A program made the position numbers and the translations under genes. DNA of 64,000 bases. Source: CAZNYG01 sp964577205 (GTDB lineage: Bacteria > Elusimicrobiota > Endomicrobiia > Endomicrobiales > CAIRNS01). Location: contig CAZNYG010000001.1 in NCBI GenBank assembly GCA_964577205.1, positions 1 to 64,000 on the forward strand, in the 5' to 3' direction. The notes below the pieces were generated by a model that ran no database searches, was not told the origin of the DNA, and saw only the letters and a program-made list of their open reading frames with translations. Positions 27,854 to 36,834 of the stretch are shown here, piece by piece (within the stretch, counting starts at the first letter, position 1; every line of letters begins with the position of its first letter).

Positions 27854-28446
27854 TTCCTTTGCCTCCGCGGGCGGAAAGCCCGTGCCATGGCGACAAAATT
27901 CCCGAGTATCTTTTTGCCGTTTTCGGTAAGTATGGATTCCGGATGGAACTGGACACCCTCCACCATCATCGTCCTGTGACGCAGCCCCATGATCTCGCCT
28001 TCATCGGTCCACGCCGATACCGCCAGCGTCCGGGGCAGCCTCTTCCTGTCCACCAGAAGAGAGTGGTACCGCGTCGCGCTGAACGGTTCTCTTATGGAAC
28101 GGAATATCGACTTTCCGTCATGGCGGATCATGGAGGTCTTGCCGTGCTTCAGCCGTGCGGCTCGGATGATCTTCCCGCCGAAAGCCTGGCCGATGCACTG
28201 ATGGCCGAGGCATACACCCATAACAGGGATCCTGCCCGCGAACCTTCTGACAGCTTCAAGCGAGACGCCGGCATCGTCAGGGTTGCCGGGGCCCGGTGAT
28301 ATGAGCAGCATGTCCGGTTCAAGCTTCTCAATGTCGTCAGCCGTGATATGATCGTTCCTGAATACCCGCACGTTCTGTTCCCACTCGCTGAGGTACTGAA
28401 CGATGTTATATGTGAATGAATCGTAGTTGTCGATTACGAGGATCAT
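27850..28446 (-). CDS. trpG: Anthranilate synthase glutaminase subunit
   Basis: A 198-residue class I glutamine amidotransferase supplying ammonia to TrpE. The catalytic cysteine is in [16 protein letters not shown] and the His-Glu pair in VQFHPESIL. It overlaps trpE and trpD by 4 bases on each side. PabA-like dual use in folate synthesis is possible; folC is in the same transcription run. Confidence 0.93.
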   Translation of the reverse strand: MILVIDNYDSFTYNIVQYLSEWEQNVRVFRNDHITADDIEKLEPDMLLISPGPGNPDDAGVSLEAVRRFAGRIPVMGVCLGHQCIGQAFGGKIIRAARLKHGKTSMIRHDGKSIFRSIREPFSATRYHSLLVDRKRLPRTLAVSAWTDEGEIMGLRHRTMMVEGVQFHPESILTENGKKILGNFVAMARAFRPRRQRK

Positions 28447-29936
28447 GCCTCTATGCCTTCTTCCGCCGCGTCCAGCGCCTCGAAAAGCGCAGCCGCCTTG
28501 TTGTGTGTTTCGCGATACTCGCTCTCGGGGTCTGAATCGGCGACAATACCCGCCCCAGCCTGAGCGTAGGCCACGCCGCCAGCCAGCAGGATCGTCCTTA
28601 TCGTAATAGCCATGTCCATGTTCCCCGAATATGAAAAATAACCGACCGAACCCGCGTAAGTGCCCCTGGCTTCCGGTTCCAGCTTGTCAATTATCTGCAT
28701 CGCGCGCACTTTCGGAGCTCCGGAAACGGTCCCCGCCGGGAAACACGCTTTGAAGAGTTCAAAAGAGTCGATACCCGGCCTCAGCGTTCCCTTTACGGAA
28801 GACACTATGTGCATGACGTGCGAATACTTTTCAACCTTCATCAGTTCCGGAACGCTCACGGTCGCGGGCACGCTGACCCTTCCGATATCGTTCCGGCCGA
28901 GGTCGACCAGCATGATATGTTCCGCGCGCTCTTTCTCGTCGGCCAAAAGCTCCTCAGCGATACGGCTGTCCTCATCTTCGTTCGATCCGCGGCGCCGGGT
29001 TCCCGCGATCGGCCTCGTTTCGGCAAGCGAATCTTCCTTGCGGACAAGGATCTCGGGGGACGAACCAGCCATGTCAAAACCGTCCATGCGCAGAAAATAC
29101 ATGTAAGGCGACGGGTTTATCAGCCGCAGGCTCCGGTATATGTCGAAAGGATCCGCTTTTGTTTTCCGGGTAAAACGGTGAGAAAGAACGGCCTGAATGA
29201 TCTCGCCGGAACGTATATGCTTCTTGGCCGCGCGGACCGAATCGCGGTACGCTTCGGGCGTTATATTCGAAGCCAGCGGCTCATGTTCATAACGTTTCGG
29301 AACGCGGGTTTTCAAAGGCGCACGCAATTTCCTTATGATGCCTTCTATCTCATTTTCAGCCTGCCGGTACAGAGCGTCGATCTTCGTTGTGTTATCGCAA
29401 TGCACACAGCGGACGATCTTCGCCGTGTGGTTCAGATGATCGAAAATGACCAGTTTACCGGTCAGATAGAAAACCGCGTCCGGCGCCTTCAGTGTGTCCG
29501 CGGGCTTGCCGGGAAGCGATTCAATGGTGCGGACCATGTCATATGAAAAATACCCGACGGCGCCTCCCCAGAAGCGGGGAAGCCCGGCGTTCTCAACGGG
29601 CGCGTACGAGGCCATTATCCTTTTCAGCTCGCTGACCGGATCTTTCGTGTCTTTCCATACAGGGGCTGTCCCGGGGACATAGCAGGCGCAGCGTCCATCC
29701 CTGCTCTCAAAGATCCGGTAAGGGTCCCATGCTATAAGAGAATACCTGCCCCAGTGTTCCCCTCCTTCGACGCTCTCAAGAAGATAGGCATGCGGGTCAT
29801 CGCCCGCGAGCTTCAGGAATGTCGATACGGGCGTCTCCAGGTCCGCGACGATCTCACGATAGACCGGGATGACCGCGCCGGCGACCGCTTTTTTCCGTAT
29901 ACTGTCCAGTGAGGGAACACATGCAGAAAATCTCAT
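28443..29936 (-). CDS. trpE: Anthranilate synthase component I
   Basis: A 497-residue chorismate-using enzyme. The N-terminal domain carries the tryptophan feedback motif LLESVEGGEHWGRYS. The C-terminal chorismate-binding core contains RTRPIAGTRRRG-like TRPIAGTRRRGSNEDED, HIMLVDLGRNDIG and FPAGTVSGAPK. Retention of the LLES motif favours TrpE over PabB and predicts feedback inhibition. No ribosome site or leader peptide with Trp codons is visible in the 73 bases separating it from hisI. Confidence 0.94.
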   Translation of the reverse strand: MRFSACVPSLDSIRKKAVAGAVIPVYREIVADLETPVSTFLKLAGDDPHAYLLESVEGGEHWGRYSLIAWDPYRIFESRDGRCACYVPGTAPVWKDTKDPVSELKRIMASYAPVENAGLPRFWGGAVGYFSYDMVRTIESLPGKPADTLKAPDAVFYLTGKLVIFDHLNHTAKIVRCVHCDNTTKIDALYRQAENEIEGIIRKLRAPLKTRVPKRYEHEPLASNITPEAYRDSVRAAKKHIRSGEIIQAVLSHRFTRKTKADPFDIYRSLRLINPSPYMYFLRMDGFDMAGSSPEILVRKEDSLAETRPIAGTRRRGSNEDEDSRIAEELLADEKERAEHIMLVDLGRNDIGRVSVPATVSVPELMKVEKYSHVMHIVSSVKGTLRPGIDSFELFKACFPAGTVSGAPKVRAMQIIDKLEPEARGTYAGSVGYFSYSGNMDMAITIRTILLAGGVAYAQAGAGIVADSDPESEYRETHNKAAALFEALDAAEEGIEA

Positions 29937-29947
29937 AATCTATGGTA

Positions 29948-29980
29948 TTTAAAATCGCAAATTTCAAAATGCAAATTGAA
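29948..29980. repeat. Degenerate heptad repeat between hisI and trpE
   Basis: On the minus strand this AT-rich gap reads as consecutive 7-mers TTTGCAT, TTTGAAA, TTTGCGA, TTTTAAA. It fills much of the short hisI-trpE intergenic space. The unit differs from that of the other arrays but the period is the same. Confidence 0.45.
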
Positions 29981-30009
29981 CGTCAACGCTTTCACCGGCG
30001 TCATAAAAG

Positions 30010-30393
30010 CTACTTATAAACTTTTTTCGGGTCGAAAACCCGTTTGCCTTCGATCTTTACCGTGCCGGTTGAAGCAACCTTCCGGTAAAAGCAGCTGCGA
30101 TAGCCGGTGTGGCAGGCCGCTCCGCCGACCTGATCCACTTTAACAAGGAGGCAGTCGCCGTCGCAGTCGTAGTATAACCCTTTGACCTTCTGAACGTTCC
30201 CGGACTCCTCGCCCTTGACCCAGAACTTCTGCCGTGAACGGCTCCAGAACGTTGCTTTTTTCGTGGCCAGCGTCCGTTTTACGGATTCCCTGTTCATGTA
30301 CGCGACCATGAGCACCGCGCCGTCCTTCCAGTCCTGAACGACAGCCGGGACAAGCCCGTTATCGTCAAACTTCAATTCATTGATGAATTTCAT
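30010..30393 (-). CDS. hisI: Phosphoribosyl-AMP cyclohydrolase
   Basis: A 127-residue zinc/Mg hydrolase opening the adenine ring in histidine synthesis. The family motifs [34 protein letters not shown] and the metal-binding DCDGDCLL and [10 protein letters not shown] are present. It is the stand-alone form without a fused HisE domain, and hisE is not in the window. AAGGAA precedes the ATG. Confidence 0.95.
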   Translation of the reverse strand: MKFINELKFDDNGLVPAVVQDWKDGAVLMVAYMNRESVKRTLATKKATFWSRSRQKFWVKGEESGNVQKVKGLYYDCDGDCLLVKVDQVGGAACHTGYRSCFYRKVASTGTVKIEGKRVFDPKKVYK

Positions 30394-30409
30394 TTTTCAT
30401 TCCTTTTCG

Positions 30410-31165
30410 CTATTTTCTGCAGGTAAATCCTTTTCGTCTCAAGTATTTTTTCACCTGGCCGATGGTCAGTTCACGGTAATGAAAAAGTGAGGCGGCGAGA
30501 ACCGCGGAAGCATTAGCGGCACACGCGTCCGCGAAATGACTCAACGCTCCGGCGCCCCCTGACGCGATCACCGGGATACCCACCGCGTCTGCCACTGCTT
30601 TCGTAAGGCCGGTATCATAACCGTTTTTTGTGCCGTCCGCGTCCATGCTGGTTAGCAGTATCTCTCCTGCTCCCAGTCTTTCCGCCTTCTTAGCCCAGGC
30701 TACCGCGTCGAGCCTTGTTTCCCGGCGTCCGCCGTGAGTATATACTTTCCAGCGGCCTTTCCCCGAGCGTTTCGCGTCAATGGCTACAACGACACACTGG
30801 TTGCCGAACCGCCGGCTTGATCTGCGTATCAGTTCCGGGTCCTGTATGGCGGCCGTGTTCAACGACACCTTGTCGGCGCCGGCTTTCAGCAGTTCCCGGA
30901 TATCTTCAATGGAACGGACCCCGCCGCCCACGGTTAAAGGTATAAAGACCTGTCCCGCCGTTCTGCGGACGACATCCATTGTGATCGGGCGCGCGTCGGA
31001 GGAAGCGGTGATATCGAGGAATACCAGTTCGTCGGCGCCTTCGCGGTTATAGCGGCCGGCAACCTCGACCGGGTCTCCCGCGTCGCGCAGGTTAAGGAAT
31101 TTTGTCCCTTTTACCACACGGCCCGCGTTCACATCAAGACAGGGAATGATCCTTTTGGCCAGCAT
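30410..31165 (-). CDS. hisF: Imidazole glycerol phosphate synthase cyclase subunit
   Basis: A 251-residue TIM barrel that closes the imidazole ring, releasing AICAR. The two catalytic aspartates lie in [14 protein letters not shown] (residue ~11) and [10 protein letters not shown] (~130). The family end with [13 protein letters not shown] tail is present. It starts 3 bases after hisA and partners HisH. Confidence 0.96.
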   Translation of the reverse strand: MLAKRIIPCLDVNAGRVVKGTKFLNLRDAGDPVEVAGRYNREGADELVFLDITASSDARPITMDVVRRTAGQVFIPLTVGGGVRSIEDIRELLKAGADKVSLNTAAIQDPELIRRSSRRFGNQCVVVAIDAKRSGKGRWKVYTHGGRRETRLDAVAWAKKAERLGAGEILLTSMDADGTKNGYDTGLTKAVADAVGIPVIASGGAGALSHFADACAANASAVLAASLFHYRELTIGQVKKYLRRKGFTCRK

Positions 31166-31168
31166 ATG

Positions 31169-31900
31169 TTATTCAGCCGGATCCGTGAGTTTGACCGCTT
31201 CCTCCAGCTTCATGGCTTCCGTGTAAAGAGCTTTGCCGACAATCGCGGCATGCACTCCCGAATCCTCGATCTCCATCAGACGGCGAATGTCATCGAGGTT
31301 TGAAACACCGCCGGACGCGATTACCTTGAGGCCGCTTTCAGAAGCGATCTTCCTGAGGCCCTCAATGTTCGGCCCTTCCAGCATGCCGTCTTTTTTGATA
31401 TCCGTGCACAGGATCTCGCTGACACCCATGTCCTTCAGTTTCGCGGCGAGATCGATGGCATCGACAGGGGTCGTGTCCTTCCATCCGCCGATGGCTACTT
31501 TGTTGTCGACCGAATCGACCGCGACGATGATCTTTTCGCCGTACTTTTCCAGGGCTTTGCGCAGGATGTCCGGATTATAGATCGCAAGAGTGCCGACAAT
31601 GACGTGATCCATTCCCGCTTCGATAAGCGAATCGATCGTTTTGAGGCTGCGCACTCCCCCGCCAGCCTGTACCGGCACCGTGACATTTTCCCGGATCGCT
31701 TTGAGAATGCCCATATTCTGCGGGCAGCCCGTGAACGCGCCGTCCAGGTCTATGACATGGATACGTTTCGCGCCCTTGGCCTGCCAGAGGCGGGCCATGA
31801 ACACGGGATCCTTGGAGTAGACTGTTTCCGCGTCGATCCTGCCCTGCTTGAGCATGACGCAATTGCCCCCCCGGATATCTAGGGCCGGAATAACGATCAT
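31169..31900 (-). CDS. hisA: ProFAR isomerase
   Basis: A 243-residue TIM barrel catalysing the Amadori rearrangement of ProFAR. Catalytic Asp residues are in PALDIRGGNCVML and VAVDSVDNK. The HisA rather than HisF assignment follows from KQGRIDAETVYSKDP and the adjacent true hisF. Its start overlaps the hisH stop (ATGA). Confidence 0.95.
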   Translation of the reverse strand: MIVIPALDIRGGNCVMLKQGRIDAETVYSKDPVFMARLWQAKGAKRIHVIDLDGAFTGCPQNMGILKAIRENVTVPVQAGGGVRSLKTIDSLIEAGMDHVIVGTLAIYNPDILRKALEKYGEKIIVAVDSVDNKVAIGGWKDTTPVDAIDLAAKLKDMGVSEILCTDIKKDGMLEGPNIEGLRKIASESGLKVIASGGVSNLDDIRRLMEIEDSGVHAAIVGKALYTEAMKLEEAVKLTDPAE

Positions 31901-32547
31901 TTATTCACCTCTCGTAAGAAATTTTCCAGCAGCTTCAATCCCTTTTCCCCGCTCTTCTCCGGATGGAACTGGCATCCCCAGGTCGGCCCGAGGGCGACCG
32001 CGGAACAAAAAGGGATCCCGTACCCGGTCATTCCCGCGACGGCATCTCTGGACCCGGGTTCGGCGTAAAACGAGTGGACAAAATAGAAATAGGAATTATC
32101 CGGGATCCCTTTGAACATGGTCTTCCTGAGTTCTTCGCGCGCGATCGCGACCTGGTTCCATCCCATGTGAGGGACTTTTACCGGTTCTCCTTCATCTTTC
32201 AGCGAACGGTCGAACTGGACAACTTTACCCGGGATGATATTGAGCCCCCGCGAACGTCCGTGTTCTTCGCTTAATGAGAAAAGAAGTTGGAAACCGAGGC
32301 ACAGTCCCAGAAAAGGGACTGAACGATCGATCGCTTCCGCGATCGATCCGCGCAAACCGCTTTTTTTTAAAAAATCCATGGCGGGACGGAAGGAACCGAC
32401 CCCCGGGAATACCACTCCCGCGGCCGCGCCGATCGCGCGCGGGTCGCCTGTTACCTCGACCTGCGCGCCCACCTGTTCCAGGGCCTTCGCGACGCTGCGC
32501 AGGTTACCCATGCCGTAATCTATCACTGCGATCCTGCGAGATTTCAA
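31897..32547 (-). CDS. hisH: Imidazole glycerol phosphate synthase glutaminase subunit
   Basis: A 216-residue class I amidotransferase giving ammonia to HisF. The N-terminal IDYGMGNLRSV is typical of HisH. The nucleophile is in FLGLCLGFQLLF and the triad His-Glu in WGCQFHPEKSG. It overlaps hisB and hisA by 4 bases on each side. Confidence 0.95.
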   Translation of the reverse strand: MKSRRIAVIDYGMGNLRSVAKALEQVGAQVEVTGDPRAIGAAAGVVFPGVGSFRPAMDFLKKSGLRGSIAEAIDRSVPFLGLCLGFQLLFSLSEEHGRSRGLNIIPGKVVQFDRSLKDEGEPVKVPHMGWNQVAIAREELRKTMFKGIPDNSYFYFVHSFYAEPGSRDAVAGMTGYGIPFCSAVALGPTWGCQFHPEKSGEKGLKLLENFLREVNK

Positions 32548-33128
32548 AGTTTTCCTTTTGTCGACGGGATCTCACCGCGTCGTTTTCCTGAGAACGAGGC
32601 CGCCTGGCCGAAAGCGCGGCCGAACCCCTTGAACATGGATTCAGCGATATGATGGTTGTTGCGGCCTTTCAGCTGGTTGATATGCAGCGTCATGCCGGAA
32701 TTTACAGCCACGGCATAAAAAAACTCCTGGATGAGGTCGAGATCGAATCCCGCCTTCCAGGGTTTGAACGCCGCCGAATAAACCAGGTACGGCCTTCCGG
32801 ACAGATCGATCGCCACGTACGACAGGGACTCATCCATCGGCAGCAGGAACTGACCGTAACGGGATACGCCTTTTTTGTCGCCGAGCGCGGCGGCGAATGC
32901 TTTCCCAAGGGTGATACCCGTGTCTTCGACCAGATGGTGGTCGTCTATCTCGGTATCTCCCTTGCACGTCGTGACAAGGCTGAACCCTCCATGGTAGGCC
33001 ATGAGGGTCAGCATGTGGTCAAAAAACGGGACGGTCGTCCGTATCTTTACGGGTTCGTTACGGTCGAGGTTCACCGCGATCTCAACGCGGGTTTCTTTCG
33101 TTTCTCGCAGAAGTTTAGCGCTACGCAT
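32544..33128 (-). CDS. hisB: Imidazoleglycerol-phosphate dehydratase
   Basis: A 194-residue monofunctional dehydratase with the duplicated metal-binding motifs FFDHML...HGGF and DDHHLVEDTGITLGKA, and the C-terminal NNHHIAESMFK. It lacks the phosphatase domain found in enterobacterial HisB. The gene lies 43 bases after a small ORF and overlaps hisH. Confidence 0.96.
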   Translation of the reverse strand: MRSAKLLRETKETRVEIAVNLDRNEPVKIRTTVPFFDHMLTLMAYHGGFSLVTTCKGDTEIDDHHLVEDTGITLGKAFAAALGDKKGVSRYGQFLLPMDESLSYVAIDLSGRPYLVYSAAFKPWKAGFDLDLIQEFFYAVAVNSGMTLHINQLKGRNNHHIAESMFKGFGRAFGQAASFSGKRRGEIPSTKGKL

Positions 33129-33171
33129 TTGTCCCAGCCCGGGATGATGAAAATCCGCGATCAGAACGGTA

Positions 33172-33378
33172 TCAGTGGCAGAGATTGCTTCCCGACGTGT
33201 CCAGCAGTTCCCTCTCCATCAGCAATCCCCGCTTCAGCGCGGTTTCCAGTTTATCCAGCAGAGCGAACTCTTCCATGGCGGACGACGAATTCGACATCAT
33301 GCCGTACTCGTCCATGGTTACTTCGCTCAACAACGAAAGTATGATCTCAATATCTCTAACGGACAATTCTATTTTCAT
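33172..33378 (-). CDS. Small protein of unknown function in the his operon
   Basis: A 68-residue acidic, helix-rich product (SVRDIEIILSLLSEV..., EEFALLDKLETALKRG). No family is recognised and there is no signal peptide or membrane helix. Reality is supported by its ATG overlapping the hisD stop (ATGA) and by its placement in a tightly packed operon just before hisB. It may be a structural or regulatory partner of a histidine enzyme, but nothing in the sequence says which. Confidence 0.7.
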   Translation of the reverse strand: MKIELSVRDIEIILSLLSEVTMDEYGMMSNSSSAMEEFALLDKLETALKRGLLMERELLDTSGSNLCH

Positions 33379-34574
33379 TCCGTCCTCCGGCCAACGGACC
33401 TCTTCATTCTTGACTCGGCAGAGCGCGCGTGGTGTTCAAGGCCTTCCGCACGGGCTATGGCCGCGATGCTCCCGGTGTCGCGTTCCAGCGCATCCGGCGA
33501 CATCCTGATAAAGCTGCTTCTTTTTATAAATGATGACACTGAAAGCCCGCTCGCGTAACGCGCGCTGCGTCCTGTAGGCAGCACATGCGAAGGCCCCGCC
33601 CAATAGTCTCCAGCCGCCGTCGGCGTCTGATATCCGGCGAATATCGCTCCGGCGCTCCTTATCCTGCCGGTCACTTTTTCAGGGGACGCGACTAAAAGCT
33701 CAAGATGCTCAGGAGCGAGACGGTTAACCAGTTCCACAGCCCTGTCGAGCGTGCATATCGCCATGCTGACCTGCTTCCCCAGGACGGGATCAAGAAGAGA
33801 CCTCACCCTGCGGGCCAGCGGCGCACTGGTTATATACAAATGGGCTGAGGCATCGGGATCGTGTTCCGCCTGAGCCTGAAGGTCTTCAATGATCGCGTAC
33901 GGATCCGCTCCTCTGTCAGCGATAACAGCGACTTCACTGGGGCCGGCAAGCGCGTCGATACCCGTTGTTCCAAACACCTGACGTTTGGCCTCATTGACGT
34001 AAGCGTTGCCGGGGCCGATGATCATATCGACCGGCGTTATCGTTTTCGTGCCGAAAGCCAGCGCCGCGACCGCCGCCGGGCCGCCTGTACGGAATATTTC
34101 GTCCACACCCGCTGTTTTCGCGGCAAAAAGGACCTCGGGCGCCAGTTTGCCCGGAGGGGTCACCATCCGGATCCGTTCGACACCCGCGACACGGGCGGGG
34201 ATCACCGTCATCAGCACGGTGGAAGGATATGAGAATCGTCCTCCGGGAACATAAACCCCGACGCTTTCAACGGCCCTGAATAATTGTCCCGTTTCGATAC
34301 CTTTATGACTGGTTTTCCATGACCGGGGAAGGCGTTTAAGTTCATGGCGATGGAACCTTCTGATGTTTTCGGCAGCCGTCTTAATAACGGAGCGCAGGGC
34401 CGGAGAGACCCGCTTTTCAGCGGCGGTTATTTCGGCAGCGGAAACACGTATGTTTTTCAGCGACAATCCCATGCCGTCATATTTCCGCGTATAATAAAGA
34501 AGCGCTGCATCGCCGTCTTTTCTTACGCGGGCGATAACAGCGGCGACTTTTGCGGAAAGCTCAGATGTTCCCAT
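33375..34574 (-). CDS. hisD: Histidinol dehydrogenase, short N-terminus
   Basis: A 399-residue zinc enzyme that oxidises histidinol to histidine in two steps. Family motifs include the GGRFSYPSTVLM loop, GPGNAYVNEAKRQVFG, DALAGPSEVAVIAD, and QAEHDPDA. It is about 30 residues shorter at the N-terminus than typical HisD (~430). An in-frame TAA four codons before the ATG rules out extension. The ATG has no ribosome site and lies ~2 bases from the predicted transcription start, so a leaderless mRNA is likely. Confidence 0.93.
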   Translation of the reverse strand: MGTSELSAKVAAVIARVRKDGDAALLYYTRKYDGMGLSLKNIRVSAAEITAAEKRVSPALRSVIKTAAENIRRFHRHELKRLPRSWKTSHKGIETGQLFRAVESVGVYVPGGRFSYPSTVLMTVIPARVAGVERIRMVTPPGKLAPEVLFAAKTAGVDEIFRTGGPAAVAALAFGTKTITPVDMIIGPGNAYVNEAKRQVFGTTGIDALAGPSEVAVIADRGADPYAIIEDLQAQAEHDPDASAHLYITSAPLARRVRSLLDPVLGKQVSMAICTLDRAVELVNRLAPEHLELLVASPEKVTGRIRSAGAIFAGYQTPTAAGDYWAGPSHVLPTGRSARYASGLSVSSFIKRSSFIRMSPDALERDTGSIAAIARAEGLEHHARSAESRMKRSVGRRTE

Positions 34575-34582
34575 ATATTGAA

Positions 34583-34611
34583 ATTATACTAAAATGCTGT
34601 GCAAAGAGCAA
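34583..34611 (-). promoter_or_regulatory. Promoter of the his(-trp) supra-operon
   Basis: A perfect TATAAT (34583-34588, minus strand) is preceded by TTGCTC (34606-34611) with 17 bases between. The predicted start falls around 34576, directly at the hisD ATG (34574). Confidence 0.55.
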
Positions 34612-34645
34612 TCAGGAATTCCCCGAAAGGCCGGGTAATTCCTGA
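34612..34645. repeat. Strong hairpin between murA and the his promoter
   Basis: Inverted repeat with a 9-bp arm, one mismatch and a further 4 bp, closed by a 6-base loop. No T-run follows on the minus strand. It separates the murA end from the his promoter and could block read-through, act as an RNA 3' end, or be a REP-like element. Confidence 0.5.
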
Positions 34646-34678
34646 AGGTATTGTTATGTTTGCTGTATGTCGTTCCTT

Positions 34679-34700
34679 TATACATTTTACACTTTTCACT
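34679..34700 (-). repeat. Heptad repeat array after murA
   Basis: Minus strand reads TGAAAAG, TGTAAAA, TGTATAA about ten bases after the murA stop codon. It is the same family as the arrays near rfbB/rfbD and trxB. Confidence 0.6.
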
Positions 34701-34709
34701 TTCTTTCGC

Positions 34710-35960
34710 TCATGATACCCTGCGGATGTTCGCGCCCAGAGATCGGAGTTTTTTTTCAAGGAGTTCGTAGCCGCGGTCAAGATGGTAGATGCGGTTGATG
34801 ACCGTCTCACCGCGGGCTATGAGGCCGGCAATGACAAGAGCGGCTCCCGCCCTGAGATCGGAGACCATGATAGGCGCGCCTGAAATGCTCACGGTACCTC
34901 GGACAATGACCTTGTTGCCTTCGATCCTCATATCCGCCCCGAGCCTCTGGAGCTCGCACACATGAAGAAAACGGTTCTCAAAAACGGTCTCGGTCACGCG
35001 CGACGTTCCTTTTACCGTTGACATAAGCGCCATCCACTGCGCCTGAACGTCCGTAGGGAAACCTGGATAGACATCGGTCCGTATACTGACGGGTTTCAGC
35101 GGTTTCTTCCAGGAAGCGGTAATACCTGGGCCGTCTACGGAGATCGCGACACCGGCGGCGGCCAGTTTCTTCAGAACGATCCCGATGTGGTCGGCGCGCG
35201 CGTCTTTGACCGTGACCTTTCCCCTTGTAGCCGCGGCCGCTATCAGGTAAGTGGCCGCTTCAATGCGGTCAGGGATGACCCGGTGCCTCATACCCTTCAG
35301 GGAATCCGCGCCTTCCACAGTGATGGTACGGGTCCCGGCGCCCCGTATCCTGGCGCCCATGGACTTCAGAGCGTCGGCAAGGTCGACGATCTCCGGTTCC
35401 TTCGCGGCATTCTCGATAACGGTGGTGCCTTTCGCTAGAACGCTTGCCAGAAGGACGTTCTCCGTGGCGCCGACGCTGGCATACCTGAATATAATGCGTG
35501 AACCATTCAGAACAGTAGCCGTAGCGTCCACATAACCGGCTTTCACCGTAATCTTCGCTCCCATTTTCGCGAAGCTTTCAAGATGGATGTCGATCGGACG
35601 CGCGCCGATGGCGCAGCCGCCCGGCAGGGAGACCTTCACCTGGCCCAGTCTCGCCAGTATCGGGCCGAGGACCAGCGCGCTTGCCCGCATCTTCCTTACC
35701 AGTTCATACGGAGCGGTGGACTTAAGCGGAGTTCCGCCGGTAATCGTAACGACGGAACCCTTTTTGTTTACATTTTTTCCGATATAGGTCAGGAACTCCA
35801 GTGTCGTCTTGATATCCGCGAGCGTTGGAACGTTGGTTATGACGCAGGGTTGATCGGTAAGCAGCGTGGCGAACAGGATCGGAAGCGCCGCGTTCTTCGA
35901 GCCTGAAACGGTCATGCTTCCCCTTAACGGCTTGCCGCCCTTTACAATTATCTTGTCCAT
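34710..35960 (-). CDS. murA: UDP-N-acetylglucosamine 1-carboxyvinyltransferase
   Basis: A 416-residue enzyme of the first committed peptidoglycan step. The N-terminal SGSKNAALPIL and the active-site loop GGCAIGARPID are present. C116 is the fosfomycin-target cysteine, so the classical fosfomycin-sensitive form is expected. ATG 35960 is preceded by AAAGGATGAG and lies 4 bases after the prmC stop. Confidence 0.95.
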   Translation of the reverse strand: MDKIIVKGGKPLRGSMTVSGSKNAALPILFATLLTDQPCVITNVPTLADIKTTLEFLTYIGKNVNKKGSVVTITGGTPLKSTAPYELVRKMRASALVLGPILARLGQVKVSLPGGCAIGARPIDIHLESFAKMGAKITVKAGYVDATATVLNGSRIIFRYASVGATENVLLASVLAKGTTVIENAAKEPEIVDLADALKSMGARIRGAGTRTITVEGADSLKGMRHRVIPDRIEAATYLIAAAATRGKVTVKDARADHIGIVLKKLAAAGVAISVDGPGITASWKKPLKPVSIRTDVYPGFPTDVQAQWMALMSTVKGTSRVTETVFENRFLHVCELQRLGADMRIEGNKVIVRGTVSISGAPIMVSDLRAGAALVIAGLIARGETVINRIYHLDRGYELLEKKLRSLGANIRRVS

Positions 35961-35964
35961 GTTC

Positions 35965-36834
35965 TCATCCTTTTCTTGATACCAGGATCCGGTCAAGCCC
36001 GGAATAATCCTTTATGACCGGTTCGCATATGAACCCGTGGCGGACAGTCAGGGAAACTATACTGCCGGACAGCGTGTCGTTCAATTCGAAAATCAACAAC
36101 CCGCCCGGTTTAATGAAACGCGCCGCGCGGCACGCCATCCCTTCGTAATACCGGAGGCCGTCCTGCCCTCCATCGAGGGCGCCGGCCGGTTCATGAGCCA
36201 GTTCCGGTTCCAGCCCGGCAAGTTCTGAAGCGGGGATATAAGGAGGGTTGGATATCACAAGATCGACACCGTCTTCAAGCGATTCTCCTTTAAACGCTTC
36301 AAAAAGAGAGCCGAAAGACAGGCGCACCCGCCCGGCAAGGCCGTGTCTCACGGCGTTCACCCATGCGATGCGCAATGCTTCCATGCTTATATCCGAACAG
36401 TAAAGCACGGCATCCCGCTTTGCCCGCGCTATACTCAAACCGATACATCCCGATCCAGTGCCGATATCAAGCACGACCGGATCTTTTACGGACGACAGAC
36501 GTTTGATCGCTTCTTCGACAAGCAGCTCAGTTTCGGGACGGGGGATCAGCGTATGCCGGTCTACGGCCAGACGCAGGTCCATGAACTCCTGCTCGCCTGT
36601 CAGATAAGCCAGAGGTATCCTTTCTCTGCGCTTGAGGATCAACTCCCTGTAGCGCGCCAGCAGGCTGCTTTCAACGATCTCATCGTTGCGCAGCATGAGC
36701 TCAAGCCGGGGAATGTTAAGGACGAAGGCAAGCAGGAGTTCGGCTTCAAGCCGGGCGTCCGGGATAGAGTGCCGTTTAAGATAATCCCCGGTCCATGCCA
36801 GCGTCGAGGCGATGGTCCATGCCGGATCAGTCAC
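35965..36834 (-). CDS. prmC: Release factor glutamine methyltransferase
   Basis: A 289-residue SAM methyltransferase that methylates the GGQ glutamine of release factors. The SAM motif is VLDIGTGSGCIGLSIA and the catalytic NPPY is in LVISNPPYIP. The N-terminal substrate-binding helical domain is complete. It overlaps prfA by 4 bases, the usual genetic pairing with its substrate. Confidence 0.95.
   Translation of the reverse strand: MTDPAWTIASTLAWTGDYLKRHSIPDARLEAELLLAFVLNIPRLELMLRNDEIVESSLLARYRELILKRRERIPLAYLTGEQEFMDLRLAVDRHTLIPRPETELLVEEAIKRLSSVKDPVVLDIGTGSGCIGLSIARAKRDAVLYCSDISMEALRIAWVNAVRHGLAGRVRLSFGSLFEAFKGESLEDGVDLVISNPPYIPASELAGLEPELAHEPAGALDGGQDGLRYYEGMACRAARFIKPGGLLIFELNDTLSGSIVSLTVRHGFICEPVIKDYSGLDRILVSRKG

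Noticed and set aside
29937..30009. Trp leader-peptide attenuator before trpE
   Set aside because: The gap is only 73 bases, contains an AT-rich heptad repeat, and shows neither a short ORF with Trp codons nor a terminator.
34589..34810. 73-codon minus-strand frame across the murA/hisD junction
   Set aside because: It overlaps murA out of frame and the promoter, hairpin and repeat there; no coding signal.
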